Shown: positions 1 through 7,495 of the stretch, piece after piece
Numbering within the stretch: position 1 is the stretch's first letter
How the letters are laid out: the number at the start of each line of letters is the position of its first letter
NCBI GenBank assembly: GCA_035630615.1
Contig: DASQKI010000105.1
Location: 1 to 25,589 of the forward strand
DNA: 25,589 bases
Reading direction: 5' to 3'
Source of the DNA: DATFRX01 sp035630615
GTDB taxonomy: Bacteria > Actinomycetota > Actinomycetes > Propionibacteriales > Nocardioidaceae
The notes under the pieces: model-generated
Database searches by the model: none
The model's input: the letters and a program-made list of their open reading frames with translations, nothing else
What the model was told of the DNA's origin: nothing
Translations under genes and position numbers: made by a program

Positions 1-560
1 GATCGGTCCGCAGGTGGGGTGTGCGCATCAGACGGTGGCGCTGATCGCGCGGCATGCCCCACGCCGGCCGGTCCGCCAGGATGGCTGGGTGCCGGGTCCG
101 GGGCGGCTGAGGCTGGCGGACCGGGAAGAGATCACCGTGGGCTTGCATGTCGGGGAATCGTTCACCAAGATCGCCGCCCGGCTCGGGAAGGCGGTCTCGA
201 CGGTGTCGCGGGAGGTGGCCGCCAACGGCGGACGGGGATCGTATCGGGCATGGCGGGCTCACCAGCGCGCCCGGGAGCGGGCTCGGCGGCCAAGACGCTC
301 AAGCTGGGGTGTCCCCGGCTGGCTGCCCGAGTCACCGCCTGGCTGGCCGAGTGGTGGTCGCCGACCCAGATCTCACGCCGGTTGCGGATCGACTACCCAG
401 CCGATCCCATGATGAGGGTGAGCCACGAAACCATCTACCAGGCGCTGTATGTGCAGGGTCGCGGCGAGCTGCGCCGCGAGCTGACCCGCTGCCTGCGCGT
501 CCTCGCTCGCGCAGAACGTCAGGCATTGCCGTGCGGGACCACACCGGGCACCATGATGCG
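1..560 (+). pseudogene. IS30-family transposase remnant, frameshifted and truncated
   Basis: Two frames together give the N-terminal half of an IS30-type transposase. Frame 2 is open from the window edge and reads through a helix-turn-helix region (LADREEITVGL, then RLGKAVSTVSREV) to about base 290. The family then continues in frame 1 with KTLKLGCPRL, EWWSPTQISRRL and MRVSHETIYQALYVQGRGELRRELTRCLR. A one-base loss near 285-293 would explain the switch. The DDE catalytic domain that should follow (starting near a GHWEGD-like motif) is absent: similarity stops near base 510 and other sequence takes over. The 5' end is cut by the window. It cannot make an active transposase. Family assignment comes from recalled IS30 motifs, not a search. 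Confidence 0.8.
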
Positions 561-1349
561 GTGATCGAGTCAGCCGAGGAGTTCGTCCAGCTCCGAACCA
601 GCGACGATCCTGCCGATCACTACCGGGCGTCGCGTGAGTCGGCCAGTCTGACCGTTTGGCAAGCGGTGATCGATCGCTACCCAGACATGCGGTACTGGGT
701 GGCCCACAACAAGACCGTGCCATTGGAGGTCTTGGAGCAACTGGCCCACGACTCCGAACTGCGGGTCCGCTGGATGGTTCGCCAGCGGCGCTCGTGGACG
801 CAAGCCCACCCAGAGGACGCGGAGCGGGAGCGGCGACAGCGGCGGCAAGTCCAACGGCTGCAAGTCAGTAGGGAGGACCGGATCCCGATTGACATCCTTG
901 TGCTGCTCGTTTGCTCGATTGGCCTCGTCTGGAGCGTGATTGAGGGCAACGTCGGCAGCACCGTAACCTCTGCGCTGTTCGCGCTGATGGGTGTCTCGAG
1001 CGTCATCCGTCATCATGTGCGTGACCGGCAACGCGGGAGTGATCCCGCCCAGACGGGCCTACGCAAGGCTCTCTTGACCGGCCTCACACTCGTCGGCGGG
1101 CTTGCGTTCGGAACGCTGTGCACCTTTGCAGCAGTTCGAGTCACCATTGATGCAGTCCAAGCCTCAGGCGGCGAGCGAATCTTCTACACCGTCGTCGCCG
1201 TCGTCTTCTCCCTGCTCGCCGCCTTGCTCATCGTCGGCACGGTCGTCCAGGCAGTCAGGCCGCTTCCGAGTAACGCAGTCGCCCATCCGAGCAGCCCGGA
1301 GTCATCAGAAAGTCATCAAGAGCCGCCGAGACCGGCCAACACTGATTGA
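561..1349 (+). CDS. Membrane protein with N-terminal HEAT/leucine-rich-variant-like segment
   Basis: A 262-residue product if started at GTG 561 (VIESAEEFVQLR). The first ~75 residues resemble the actinobacterial helical-repeat proteins with the pattern RYPDMRYWVAHNKTVPLEVLEQLA followed by a charged stretch; such repeats usually mediate protein contacts. After a basic linker (residues ~75-105) come three or four hydrophobic helices: about 110-150, 175-200 and 212-235. The tail is Ser/Pro-rich. The frame is open further upstream, but that part is IS30 remnant in a non-coding frame, so the GTG is preferred; no good Shine-Dalgarno precedes it. The gene start sits against the broken IS, so its native promoter and perhaps N-terminus may have been lost. 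Function unknown. Confidence 0.6.
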   Translation: MIESAEEFVQLRTSDDPADHYRASRESASLTVWQAVIDRYPDMRYWVAHNKTVPLEVLEQLAHDSELRVRWMVRQRRSWTQAHPEDAERERRQRRQVQRLQVSREDRIPIDILVLLVCSIGLVWSVIEGNVGSTVTSALFALMGVSSVIRHHVRDRQRGSDPAQTGLRKALLTGLTLVGGLAFGTLCTFAAVRVTIDAVQASGGERIFYTVVAVVFSLLAALLIVGTVVQAVRPLPSNAVAHPSSPESSESHQEPPRPANTD

Positions 1350-1518
1350 CACTAGCCGACAAGATGCTGCAGGTCAGCACAGTCTCGACGACCCATTGTT
1401 GAGCGGTCGTCAGCACCCGGCAGTTCTGACAACGAAGAGGTCACTGGTTCAGGTCGAGGTAGGCCCACAGACGATCCAGCAGGGTGTCCGCCTCCAGGTG
1501 CGCACGCAGCCAGGGGTC
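1350..1518. other. Intergenic gap between convergent genes
   Basis: About 170 bases between the rightward membrane protein gene and the leftward hypothetical gene. No convincing gene, hairpin or promoter was found. Confidence 0.4.
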
Positions 1519-2004
1519 TTAGTCGTTCAGCGGTGGTAGCTCGCCTTGGATCGTTACCGTCCCGTACTTGGTGCCTTCAGCTCGACATGCGAGCTCAGCA
1601 GATGGCGCCGTACTCCCGCCGGCGCTGAGACGGTGGCCGCTGGCGGCAACGACTTCGCCATCCGGGTTTGAGATAGTCACGGCTCCGTCGGACTGGCGGG
1701 AAGCGGTGTATCCCTTCGGCCACTGAACGTTCGATACCGCCACGGGCCTGGTGCCTTCCAGGTACACACAACCGTCCGAGTCAACGCGGACGGTGCCGCG
1801 AATACCCATGTCATCCCCGTCATCTCCGGGTTCCCACGAATTGGTGTTGAGCGTGATCCCGTTCCCCGACCAGCCGGGCTCATCCGAGCCCGACAGCAGC
1901 CAGGTGAGGACCACGGCGGCCACCACAACCGCCAACACGGCGGCCACCACCGCACGTAGGCGAAGCAGCGGACTGATGGCCGACACGACGTCAGTATGGC
2001 CCAA
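1519..2004 (-). CDS. Hypothetical protein with one N-terminal membrane helix
   Basis: A 161-residue product. Residues ~15-38 form one strongly hydrophobic helix (AVVAAVLAVVVAAVVLTWLL), which could be a signal anchor. The remainder is a soluble, acidic, probably extracytoplasmic domain with repeated short beta-like segments and two Cys (CVYLEG and ELACRAEG) that could form a disulfide. No family is recognised. The longest start is a TTG at 2004; a GTG at 1986 is an alternative, and neither has a clear ribosome site. It converges with the upstream membrane protein gene and lies in the accessory segment bounded by IS and integrase debris, so it may be cargo of an old element. Confidence 0.6.
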   Translation of the reverse strand: MGHTDVVSAISPLLRLRAVVAAVLAVVVAAVVLTWLLSGSDEPGWSGNGITLNTNSWEPGDDGDDMGIRGTVRVDSDGCVYLEGTRPVAVSNVQWPKGYTASRQSDGAVTISNPDGEVVAASGHRLSAGGSTAPSAELACRAEGTKYGTVTIQGELPPLND

Positions 2005-2124
2005 CGGTCCGAGCCGAACAGCACACCCGGCGGCCTTGTAATGAAGGGGTTACAGCGGTATGTCATGTACGTGCCACAACAGGCCGGGAACAACGGGAGT
2101 CATGATCAGAGTCAGGCGTCGGCC

Positions 2125-2143
2125 GTCAGCAGAAAGTCAGCAG
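2125..2143 (+). repeat. Direct-repeat motif, possible integrase arm site
   Basis: The string GTCAGCAGAAAGTCAGCAG is itself a tandem GTCAGCAG spaced by AAA, and related GTCA words stand just upstream (2098-2119). A near copy, GTCATCAGAAAGTCATCAAG, occurs at 1301-1320 inside the membrane protein gene. Repeats of this kind next to a tRNA-derived attachment core often serve as integrase arm-binding sites. That role is inferred from position only. Confidence 0.4.
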
Positions 2144-2245
2144 CGCAGCCACGATCTAGGACCGCCAGCTGACAACGATCGGCATCTCAGTGGCCTCTGG
2201 CCTGCCCGGCAGTCACCAACGCCACTCAACCGCGCGGCCGAGCAG

Positions 2246-2292
2246 CGTTCGGGACGAAGGGGTCGCAGGTTCAAGTCCTGTCGGCCCGACCA
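2246..2292 (+). tRNA. 3' half of tRNA-Pro(CGG), likely attachment (att) site
   Basis: From CGTTCGGGACGAAG onward the sequence reads as the 3' half of a proline tRNA: anticodon loop TTCGGGA with anticodon CGG, 3' anticodon stem CGAAG, variable loop GGGTC, T arm GCAGG-TTCAAGT-CCTGT, 3' acceptor strand CGGCCCG, then A and encoded CCA (2290-2292). The 5' half is missing. Bases before 2246 do not complete the anticodon stem and there is no D arm. Such 3' halves are the identity segment left by elements that integrate into tRNA genes with a tyrosine recombinase, and a truncated integrase lies 16 bases away. An intact tRNA-Pro(CGG) should exist elsewhere in the genome. Confidence 0.75.
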
Positions 2293-2307
2293 CCACAAAC
2301 CCGCAGG

Positions 2308-2604
2308 TCACACGGCCTTTCGCTCGCCGCCGTCAGGTGCGTCTGATTCGGCGGCGTCATCCAGAGGCAGCAGCGAACCAAACCTGGGGTCGAGATGCTG
2401 TCGTGCTTGGGTGTAGAGGTCGAGCCTGGTCGACAGGGGTGAGTGTCCGAGTAGCCGTTGCGCGTCGTTGATCGGTACGCCGGTGTGGACCAGCCACGTC
2501 GCGTACGAGTGGCGTAAGTCGTGGAATCGCAGGCCACGCGTGTCGTTGCGTACGACTTCGATGACGAGGATGTCGAAGGCCGCCACCGGACCTACTGGCA
2601 GTCT
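2308..2604 (-). pseudogene. Tyrosine recombinase (phage-type integrase), C-terminal remnant
   Basis: About 95 residues remain. They contain the core of a site-specific tyrosine recombinase: LRFHDLRHSYATWLVHTGVP (the HxLR box with Arg), then INDAQRLLGHSPLSTRLDLYTQ, where LGHS supplies the second His and DLYTQ the catalytic Tyr. The first catalytic Arg and the whole N-terminal DNA-binding part are gone. Upstream the frame runs to a stop near 2607, and the sequence there belongs to the end of the neighbouring vWA gene, so the deletion joint is about 2600. It is adjacent to the tRNA-Pro fragment, as expected for an integrase and its att site. It is inactive, a fossil of an integrated element. Confidence 0.85.
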
Positions 2605-3368
2605 CTAGGATGATCTTCTTGCGCCGGCAGATCACAGTAAGGCGGAGACCCGATAAGGTCGCTCGGCTCCTTCGCAAATGTTACAGACGATGAGAAACCG
2701 AGATCTCCGGCCACCTTGTCCACTTCAGTGAGCAGTCTCCGCGCCTCCTCCGGAGGATTAACGCCGATGAGTTTGAAATCGACCTCGACGTTCTCCTGAG
2801 CGCGAAGAGCGCTCAACGCTGCGCGGATCCGGTCTTCGGGATTAGAAGTGCACTCATCCGCACTTCCATAGAACACGTACACGGTCGTCAATTCGTTGCT
2901 CGCCTGCTCGCCCCGCTGCACAAGATCATTAGCGGCATGCGTCAGAGCGCTCACTAGGTCCGATGCACCGGAAGGTCTCAACCCAGTCAGGGTCGTTTCA
3001 AAGTCATCATGGTTGTCTTCTTCGAACTCCACCGAAGGGGGTTGGTACCCGAACTCACAGCTGCCACCCCCGGCCAGACGGAGAGCTGCGGGAACGTTCG
3101 GGAATCCATCCACCTGACGCAGGATGTGGTCCTTGACGCTTTCGAACTTGTTCTGCTCCCCAAGCTTGCCTTTCATGTCCGCGGACGTGTCGAGCACATA
3201 TTCGACGCTTGAATTGGACGGTGGAGACGGTGGAAAGATCTGGCCATACAGCGCTATTCCACCGAGAATAGCCGCGATTGTTGCACCGATCAGCGGCACC
3301 ATCTTCACTGGATCCTTGTAGAGAGGCTTGTCCTTAGGATTGGCCTTAGGTTCGTCCTGTTCGTTCAT
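2592..3368 (-). CDS. Membrane-anchored von Willebrand factor A-like protein
   Basis: A 258-residue product. The ATG at 3368 is chosen because GGAGG lies just upstream; the frame is open further but without a ribosome site. Order: a charged cytoplasmic N-terminus (1-22), one membrane helix (~23-45), a Pro/Ser linker, then a vWA-like domain starting at YVLDTSADM. The metal site looks imperfect: DxSxD (D60, S62, D64) instead of DxSxS. Later elements include GASDLVSAL and a strand followed by YGSADECTS. Four Cys in the outer domain could form disulfides. Base composition is visibly lower in GC than the surrounding genes, suggesting foreign origin. Its 3' end coincides with the broken edge of the integrase remnant, so the C-terminus may be shortened. 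Function unknown. Confidence 0.65.
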   Translation of the reverse strand: MNEQDEPKANPKDKPLYKDPVKMVPLIGATIAAILGGIALYGQIFPPSPPSNSSVEYVLDTSADMKGKLGEQNKFESVKDHILRQVDGFPNVPAALRLAGGGSCEFGYQPPSVEFEEDNHDDFETTLTGLRPSGASDLVSALTHAANDLVQRGEQASNELTTVYVFYGSADECTSNPEDRIRAALSALRAQENVEVDFKLIGVNPPEEARRLLTEVDKVAGDLGFSSSVTFAKEPSDLIGSPPYCDLPAQEDHPRDCQ

Positions 3369-3689
3369 CTCTTCGCCTCCAACTTGAACCGTGTCTGCCG
3401 CAAGCCCGACCGATTGGTGGCGACGTCTCGTCTGGACAGCGCGCGGCGGCACCCCTAACTAGCGAAGGCGTGGACCCTTCTCAACCAACAATGAGTGAGG
3501 TTGCCCCAGAATGCGATGGACCATCGGACCCGTCGCTCCAGGCCCAAGGTCCTTGTGGTTCCTTAGGATCCTTCAGTGCGCAGGACACCAGTCTCGGCCG
3601 CTATGGGGTGCGGGGCCAGATGTGGATCGGGCCGAGGACGGAACCGGATCGTGACCCGGCTGCCGCGATGATGGCGCACAACGCGGACC
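3369..3689. other. Gene-poor stretch between divergent features
   Basis: About 320 bases between the vWA gene start and the start of the broken META lipoprotein. Frames are open here on both strands but none has a ribosome site or recognisable protein. It probably contains the vWA promoter; no clear -35/-10 pair was found. Confidence 0.4.
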
Positions 3690-4008
3690 ATGAAGTGGAG
3701 CATGGCCGCGGCCGGCGCCGTGCTGCTGGCGATCACCGGATGCGCCGACGACGGATCGGACGACCCGACGGCACGGTCAGCGGCCGTACCGCGTGCAACT
3801 CGTTCGATGCCCGGTACGAGGCGGACGGACCGAAGCTGAGTACCTCTCGGTTGGTCGCGACCGACGTGGCGTGCGAGGGCTACGCCGCCGAGCTCGAAGC
3901 GGCGCTGCTCGACGTGCTTCACGGCGACTCCATCGACATCGAGACCAACACACGCTGACCCTCACGTCCTTCAACGGTAAAGGCGTGTCCCTGCGTACGG
4001 ATCTGTAG
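3690..4008 (+). pseudogene. META-domain (HslJ-like) lipoprotein, broken into three frames
   Basis: Three frames together give a recognisable protein. Frame 3, from ATG 3690, reads MKWSMAAAGAVLLAITGCAD, a lipoprotein signal with the lipobox Cys at residue 18. Near 3767 the coherent sequence moves to frame 2: DGTVSGRTACNSFDARYEADGPKL, then TDVACEGYAAELEAALLDVL, the conserved GxxxCNxFxGxY and ACE motifs of META domains. Near 3945, in an ACACAC run, it moves to frame 1: HTLTLTSFNGKGVSLRTDL and stop. The ~35 residues normally found between signal peptide and DGTVSG are missing, so there was an internal deletion as well as indels. Intact relatives are exported lipid-anchored proteins. This copy is almost certainly dead. 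Confidence 0.75.
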
Positions 4009-4154
4009 GCAGGGGCCAAGCCACGAAACTCGGTGCCAATTTCCAGCCGCGAGGCGTAGGATCCGGTCCAAGTGCCCGCTGGCGGCGGCGTCCAACCGCA
4101 CGCGCCCTCCCTGAACCCCCAGATCGAGCGCTCCGTTACTCGTGAGAGGGCTCG

Positions 4155-4613
4155 ATGGCCGACGAGGTGAAGCGGAAGCCGCTACTCAATCATGACCTGG
4201 CACGGCTGCGGCAGAAGACCGCGCAGGGATGGCAACTCCGCCTGCTACTCAAACGTCATGTCCGCGCGCTCAATCACGGCATCCGCACCGGCGACTTCAC
4301 CGAGAAGCTCGACATGTACGACCGCGACGCCGTCGTCATCTTCGCCGACCCCATCTCAACCGCCTATCACGGCATCGACGCGATCCGCGCCGCATACCGC
4401 CACTACCCGCCCCACGGCACCATCCATACCCGTCATCTCCACATCACCGGGCAGACCGTCAGTGCCGACTTTGTACTCGACGCCAACCCCGACCGCATCG
4501 CCGGTCAACTCATCCTCACCTTCAACAGTCATCTTCGGATCACCCGCAAACTCGTCACCTTCACCCGCGACCACCAACCGCCGCCCAGGCGACACTCTGG
4601 CCGTAGTCGTTAA
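4155..4613 (+). CDS. SnoaL/NTF2-like domain protein
   Basis: A 152-residue product from ATG 4155, preceded by GAGAGG. The pattern of an N-terminal helix pair (residues ~25-55), then MYDRDAVVIFADPISTAYHGIDAIRAAYRHY, fits the SnoaL-like/NTF2 fold: a conical barrel in which DAV-F-DP and the G-D/E-I-R helix are conserved. Members range from polyketide cyclases to ketosteroid isomerase-like and uncharacterised proteins; the substrate cannot be told from sequence. The C-terminal ~20 residues are basic and Pro/Arg-rich. It stands alone on its strand, convergent with the kinase-like gene, right of the degenerate region. Confidence 0.75.
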   Translation: MADEVKRKPLLNHDLARLRQKTAQGWQLRLLLKRHVRALNHGIRTGDFTEKLDMYDRDAVVIFADPISTAYHGIDAIRAAYRHYPPHGTIHTRHLHITGQTVSADFVLDANPDRIAGQLILTFNSHLRITRKLVTFTRDHQPPPRRHSGRSR

Positions 4614-4646
4614 CGAGGGAACACCAACGGGGGCGGTGACCCATCC

Positions 4647-5198
4647 TCACGTCGCCGCGAGAGCGTCCAGGAGGCGCTCATACGACGCGTCCTCCCCAAG
4701 GCCGGTTGTGTTGAGCCGGATTGCGTGCGGACGCTCGGCCAGGTACTCGTTCAGGTGTTGGCGGATCCTGTCGATGAGGTCGCTGTCGGGGTCTTCGAGC
4801 CAGGTCTGAATCCGTGCCTCGATCTCGTTGGTGGGTTGCTTGCCACGCAGACGTCGAACGTGTTCCTCGTGGTCGACCAGCAGAGCTACTTCGATGTAGG
4901 TTGCGTCGGCCCCGCGTGCTGTTTCCTCGAGCCCGGGGTCTGGGTCTCGGTCATGGACAGTGACCAGCTGCGGGAGCACCACGTCATACCCCTCGCGCAG
5001 GTGACGCGTCGTGAGCGCGCGCCCATGAGCGCGGGCCATGTCCAAAGCAGCCGAGAAGTTGTCCCGCCAGCCGCCGATCAGTCCCGTGAGTACGTCCAGG
5101 TCGAGCGCGAGCATTCCTGGGTGCTCGTCGACGTAGCGGCGAGCCAGCGTCGACTTGCCGACACGTGACGGCCCGTTGAGGTGAATCAAGCGTGGCAT
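4647..5198 (-). CDS. P-loop NTPase, small kinase-like (AAA_33 type)
   Basis: A 183-residue product. Residues 8-16 (GPSRVGKST) form a Walker A loop directly after the first beta strand (MPRLIHLN), as in small phosphotransferases of the zeta-toxin/chloramphenicol phosphotransferase-like group. ALDLDVLTGLIGG at ~30-42 is the second strand with candidate acidic residues. ATYIEVALLVDHEEHVRRLRGKQ resembles a lid region with Arg residues for phosphate binding. No substrate can be assigned. The gene starts 23 bases after the stop of the VOC gene on the same strand, so both may be one transcript. GAGGG about 14 bases upstream is the only ribosome-site-like sequence. Confidence 0.75.
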   Translation of the reverse strand: MPRLIHLNGPSRVGKSTLARRYVDEHPGMLALDLDVLTGLIGGWRDNFSAALDMARAHGRALTTRHLREGYDVVLPQLVTVHDRDPDPGLEETARGADATYIEVALLVDHEEHVRRLRGKQPTNEIEARIQTWLEDPDSDLIDRIRQHLNEYLAERPHAIRLNTTGLGEDASYERLLDALAAT

Positions 5199-5221
5199 CG
5201 AGCGACGATAACCCTCAGCGA

Positions 5222-5641
5222 CTACCCGGCGGTGACCAGCAGGCAGAAGGGGTGTCCGGCCGGGTCCGCGAGCACGTACAGGGGCTCATCCTCATCCCCG
5301 GAGCGGTCATAGAGCAGCGTCGCGCCCAACGCCTCGGCCCGCTCGCGGTGTCGCTCCAGCTCCTCGACAGTCGGCACCCGGAAGTCCATGTGCAGCTGCA
5401 TCGGAACCTCCTCCGACGGCCACGTGGATCGCCTCAGGTCGGTCTTCTCCTGGACCGCGAGTACGCGCTGGCCGTGCGAGTCGACCAGGACAAGCCAGTC
5501 GGCGTCGTCTTCGCTGCCATCGGTCGGCGGCTCGTCGAACGGGCGGTAGTGCAAACCCAGCAGCTCGCGATAGAAGTCGGCCAGACCACGACAGTCGGGA
5601 GCGTCGATAGCTGTGTGCATCAGAACCGGAAAGTTGGACAC
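5222..5641 (-). CDS. VOC (glyoxalase/bleomycin-resistance) family protein
   Basis: A 139-residue product from GTG 5641 with AGGAGG about nine bases upstream. It has the paired beta-alpha-beta-beta-beta layout of the vicinal oxygen chelate fold: HTAIDAPDCRGLADFYRELLGL at the start and ADPAGHPFCLLV at the end. His 9, the His in QLHMDF and Glu/Asp near LYVLADPAG are the likely metal-side residues. The family includes dioxygenases, glyoxalases and drug-binding proteins; this single-domain form cannot be narrowed. It precedes the kinase-like gene by 23 bases and follows a strong hairpin at 5697-5745. Confidence 0.85.
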   Translation of the reverse strand: MSNFPVLMHTAIDAPDCRGLADFYRELLGLHYRPFDEPPTDGSEDDADWLVLVDSHGQRVLAVQEKTDLRRSTWPSEEVPMQLHMDFRVPTVEELERHRERAEALGATLLYDRSGDEDEPLYVLADPAGHPFCLLVTAG

Positions 5642-5696
5642 GGCAATCCTCCTGTTCGACCAGCGTCGGCGGAGCCGGAAGCACCATGCGAGTCGA

Positions 5697-5745
5697 GGCC
5701 TGATCCACGCGGAACGCTCGGCGCTCGTCCCGCGCGGATCAGGCC
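5697..5745 (-). terminator. Hairpin downstream of the metalloprotease gene
   Basis: Arms GGCCTGATCCACGCGG (5697-5712) and CCGCGCGGATCAGGCC (5730-5745) pair at 15 of 16 positions around a 17-base loop. It lies 18 bases after the stop of the leftward metalloprotease gene and before the VOC gene. No U-tract follows, as is common for actinobacterial terminators. Confidence 0.7.
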
Positions 5746-5763
5746 CTCAGTCAGTCAGCAGAG

Positions 5764-6759
5764 TCAGGACAGTGCCCGTCTGATGAACCATCCTGTATTC
5801 ATGCGCTCGCGCTGGCCCCTGGTGAACTGGTTCATGCAGGGGTCATCGACGTAGTTCATGAAGTTCTTCACCGGATCCCTGTCGTTGGTCCCGAACGGAG
5901 GACAGGTGTTCAGCGTCGTGTCACACACGAAGATGTTGTTGCCGGGGAACTGCTTCGGTGTGTCGGTCACGTAGTCGTTCAACTGGCTGCAGCCGCCCTG
6001 GAACGTGTGGTAGAGGTTCAGCCAGTGGCCGATCTCGTGGGTGGCCGTGTCGCCCTTGTTGTACACGGCGCCCGGTCCGAAGTTCGCGTTTCCGCCGGGG
6101 AGGCTCCCGGCGAGCAGCACGGAACCGTCCAGCCTCGGGAACTTCTGGTAGTCGGCTGGGAAGGTGGCCAGACCCAGCAACTGGAAGTTCGGGCCGATGG
6201 TGTAGAGGTTCAGGTCGCGGGCATTGCCGACGTGCAGGGCCCGCCGCATGTTACGCAGCCTCTGCTTACCGATGTCGGTGAAGTAGTTGGCGTTGAACCA
6301 CTTGTTGTTCTTGGTCCGGTCGATCGAGGCGAGCCGGAACCGGAACGGCGTGTTCGCGGCGTTGGGGCCGGTGCGGCCACCGAACGCCTTGTTGAGGACA
6401 TTGATCTGCCTCTTGAACCGCTTCTTGGTCACGAAGTTGTGACCGGCGTGGTCTGTGACGCCGTGGAAGTGGACCCTGATCTTCACCGAGCCGTTGGGGC
6501 GAGCTCCGGTCTGGATGCCGCTCCGGGCGATCATCCGATGGGCCCGGGCCTCCTGGGCGGCAGCTTCCCTACGGGTGAGCGTGTTGGGGTCAGCCCACTT
6601 GCTGGTCCCCTTCATCACCCTGGCATTCGCCGAATCTCTGCAGTGCTCGCCCGCAGACTTCTCTTTGGCCATGCTCGCCGACGCCGTCGGGGCAACAGCG
6701 CTCCCGAGCAACGCAACCGCGGCCAGCGTACCCAGGCCGCCGAGGATGGATCGCCTCAT
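5764..6759 (-). CDS. Secreted zinc metalloprotease, M43 (pappalysin/cytophagalysin)-like
   Basis: A 331-residue product from ATG 6759, with GGAAGGGAAG upstream. Residues 1-29 are a Sec signal peptide (MRRSILGG, hydrophobic core, ASA cut). The catalytic zinc motif is HEIGHWLNLYH at 241-251 (His 241, Glu 242, His 245, His 251), followed by TFQGGC and, downstream, FMNYVDDPCM, which matches the metzincin Met-turn region of M43 enzymes. Cys in QGGC, VCDTT, NTCPP and DPCM probably form the usual disulfides. Family members normally have Gly eight residues into the motif (HExxHxxGxxH); here it is Asn. It is expected to act outside the cell. Monocistronic by context: a hairpin follows it and ~160 bases precede it. 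Confidence 0.88.
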   Translation of the reverse strand: MRRSILGGLGTLAAVALLGSAVAPTASASMAKEKSAGEHCRDSANARVMKGTSKWADPNTLTRREAAAQEARAHRMIARSGIQTGARPNGSVKIRVHFHGVTDHAGHNFVTKKRFKRQINVLNKAFGGRTGPNAANTPFRFRLASIDRTKNNKWFNANYFTDIGKQRLRNMRRALHVGNARDLNLYTIGPNFQLLGLATFPADYQKFPRLDGSVLLAGSLPGGNANFGPGAVYNKGDTATHEIGHWLNLYHTFQGGCSQLNDYVTDTPKQFPGNNIFVCDTTLNTCPPFGTNDRDPVKNFMNYVDDPCMNQFTRGQRERMNTGWFIRRALS

Positions 6760-6916
6760 GTTGCTTCCCTTCCGATGCTGTCAGAACCCCCACCGACACC
6801 GTCGGCTGACATCGCCGAAGAAGGCCCTGCACCCAATGACTGCCTCATCCTGAAGGGACTTCCGGCGCAGTTGCTAGGGCCGAATGACCCACAGTCCGGG
6901 TGGCCGTTGGTGACGC

Positions 6917-7456
6917 CTAGACCCGCGCGAGCGCGTAGTGCGGCGTCGGCGGAAGGGCCACCGTGATGCCGTTGCCGGCGCGGATCAGGCCGCCGCGCGC
7001 GACGGTGCCCATGACGCCCGCGAGCCTTTCGACGTTGCCTTCGTCGTCGGTACGCAACACCCGCTTCAGCAGGCCGGGCCGAAAGTTGTTGATCTGCTGA
7101 CACGGGTTTCGCAGCCCCATGACGGTGATGACCGCGTCCCCGATCGTGAGCCTGGCGCCGACCGGGAGGCCGAGAAGATCGAGCCCGCGGGTAGTGATGT
7201 TCTCACCCAGGTCGCCGGCGTCGACGGCGAAGCCGAACCCGCCCAGCTCGTCGAGCAGCTCGGCGTGGATCAGGTGGACCTGGCGCAGGTTGGGCTGCGA
7301 AGGATCCGCGGCGACGCGAGACCGATGCTTTACCGTCGCGCCGCAATGCGCGTCGCCTTCAACGCCGAGTCCTTCGAGCAGCCTGATCGAGTCCGCCCGC
7401 GTCTTGCTGAAGGTGTGCGACTCGCTTCGATGGACCGCGACGACTTCACCGAGCAC
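6917..7456 (-). CDS. MOSC-domain protein
   Basis: A 179-residue product from GTG 7456. It shows the layout of stand-alone MOSC proteins: VAVHRSESHTFSK at the start, EGLGVEGDAHCG, RQVHLIHAELLDEL, AGDLGENITTRGLDLLGLPVGARL, then VMGLRNPCQQI with the conserved Cys 119. MOSC domains bind pyranopterin molybdenum or carry sulfur on this Cys, as in the molybdenum cofactor sulfurase C-terminal domain and YiiM/YuaD-type proteins. No partner gene is adjacent. A Mo-Cu enzyme operon lies ~4.7 kb away, but no link is shown. GGATAAT about ten bases before the GTG could be the -10 of a leaderless transcript. Confidence 0.85.
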   Translation of the reverse strand: MLGEVVAVHRSESHTFSKTRADSIRLLEGLGVEGDAHCGATVKHRSRVAADPSQPNLRQVHLIHAELLDELGGFGFAVDAGDLGENITTRGLDLLGLPVGARLTIGDAVITVMGLRNPCQQINNFRPGLLKRVLRTDDEGNVERLAGVMGTVARGGLIRAGNGITVALPPTPHYALARV

Positions 7457-7495
7457 ACGGGCATTATCCCGCGAGCCGCCGAAACTTCAGCAGCC

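Noticed and set aside
3470..3958. One 162-codon frame as an intact gene
   Set aside because: Only its last third resembles a META domain; the true N-terminus (lipoprotein signal) and C-terminus are in other frames, so it is a pseudogene.
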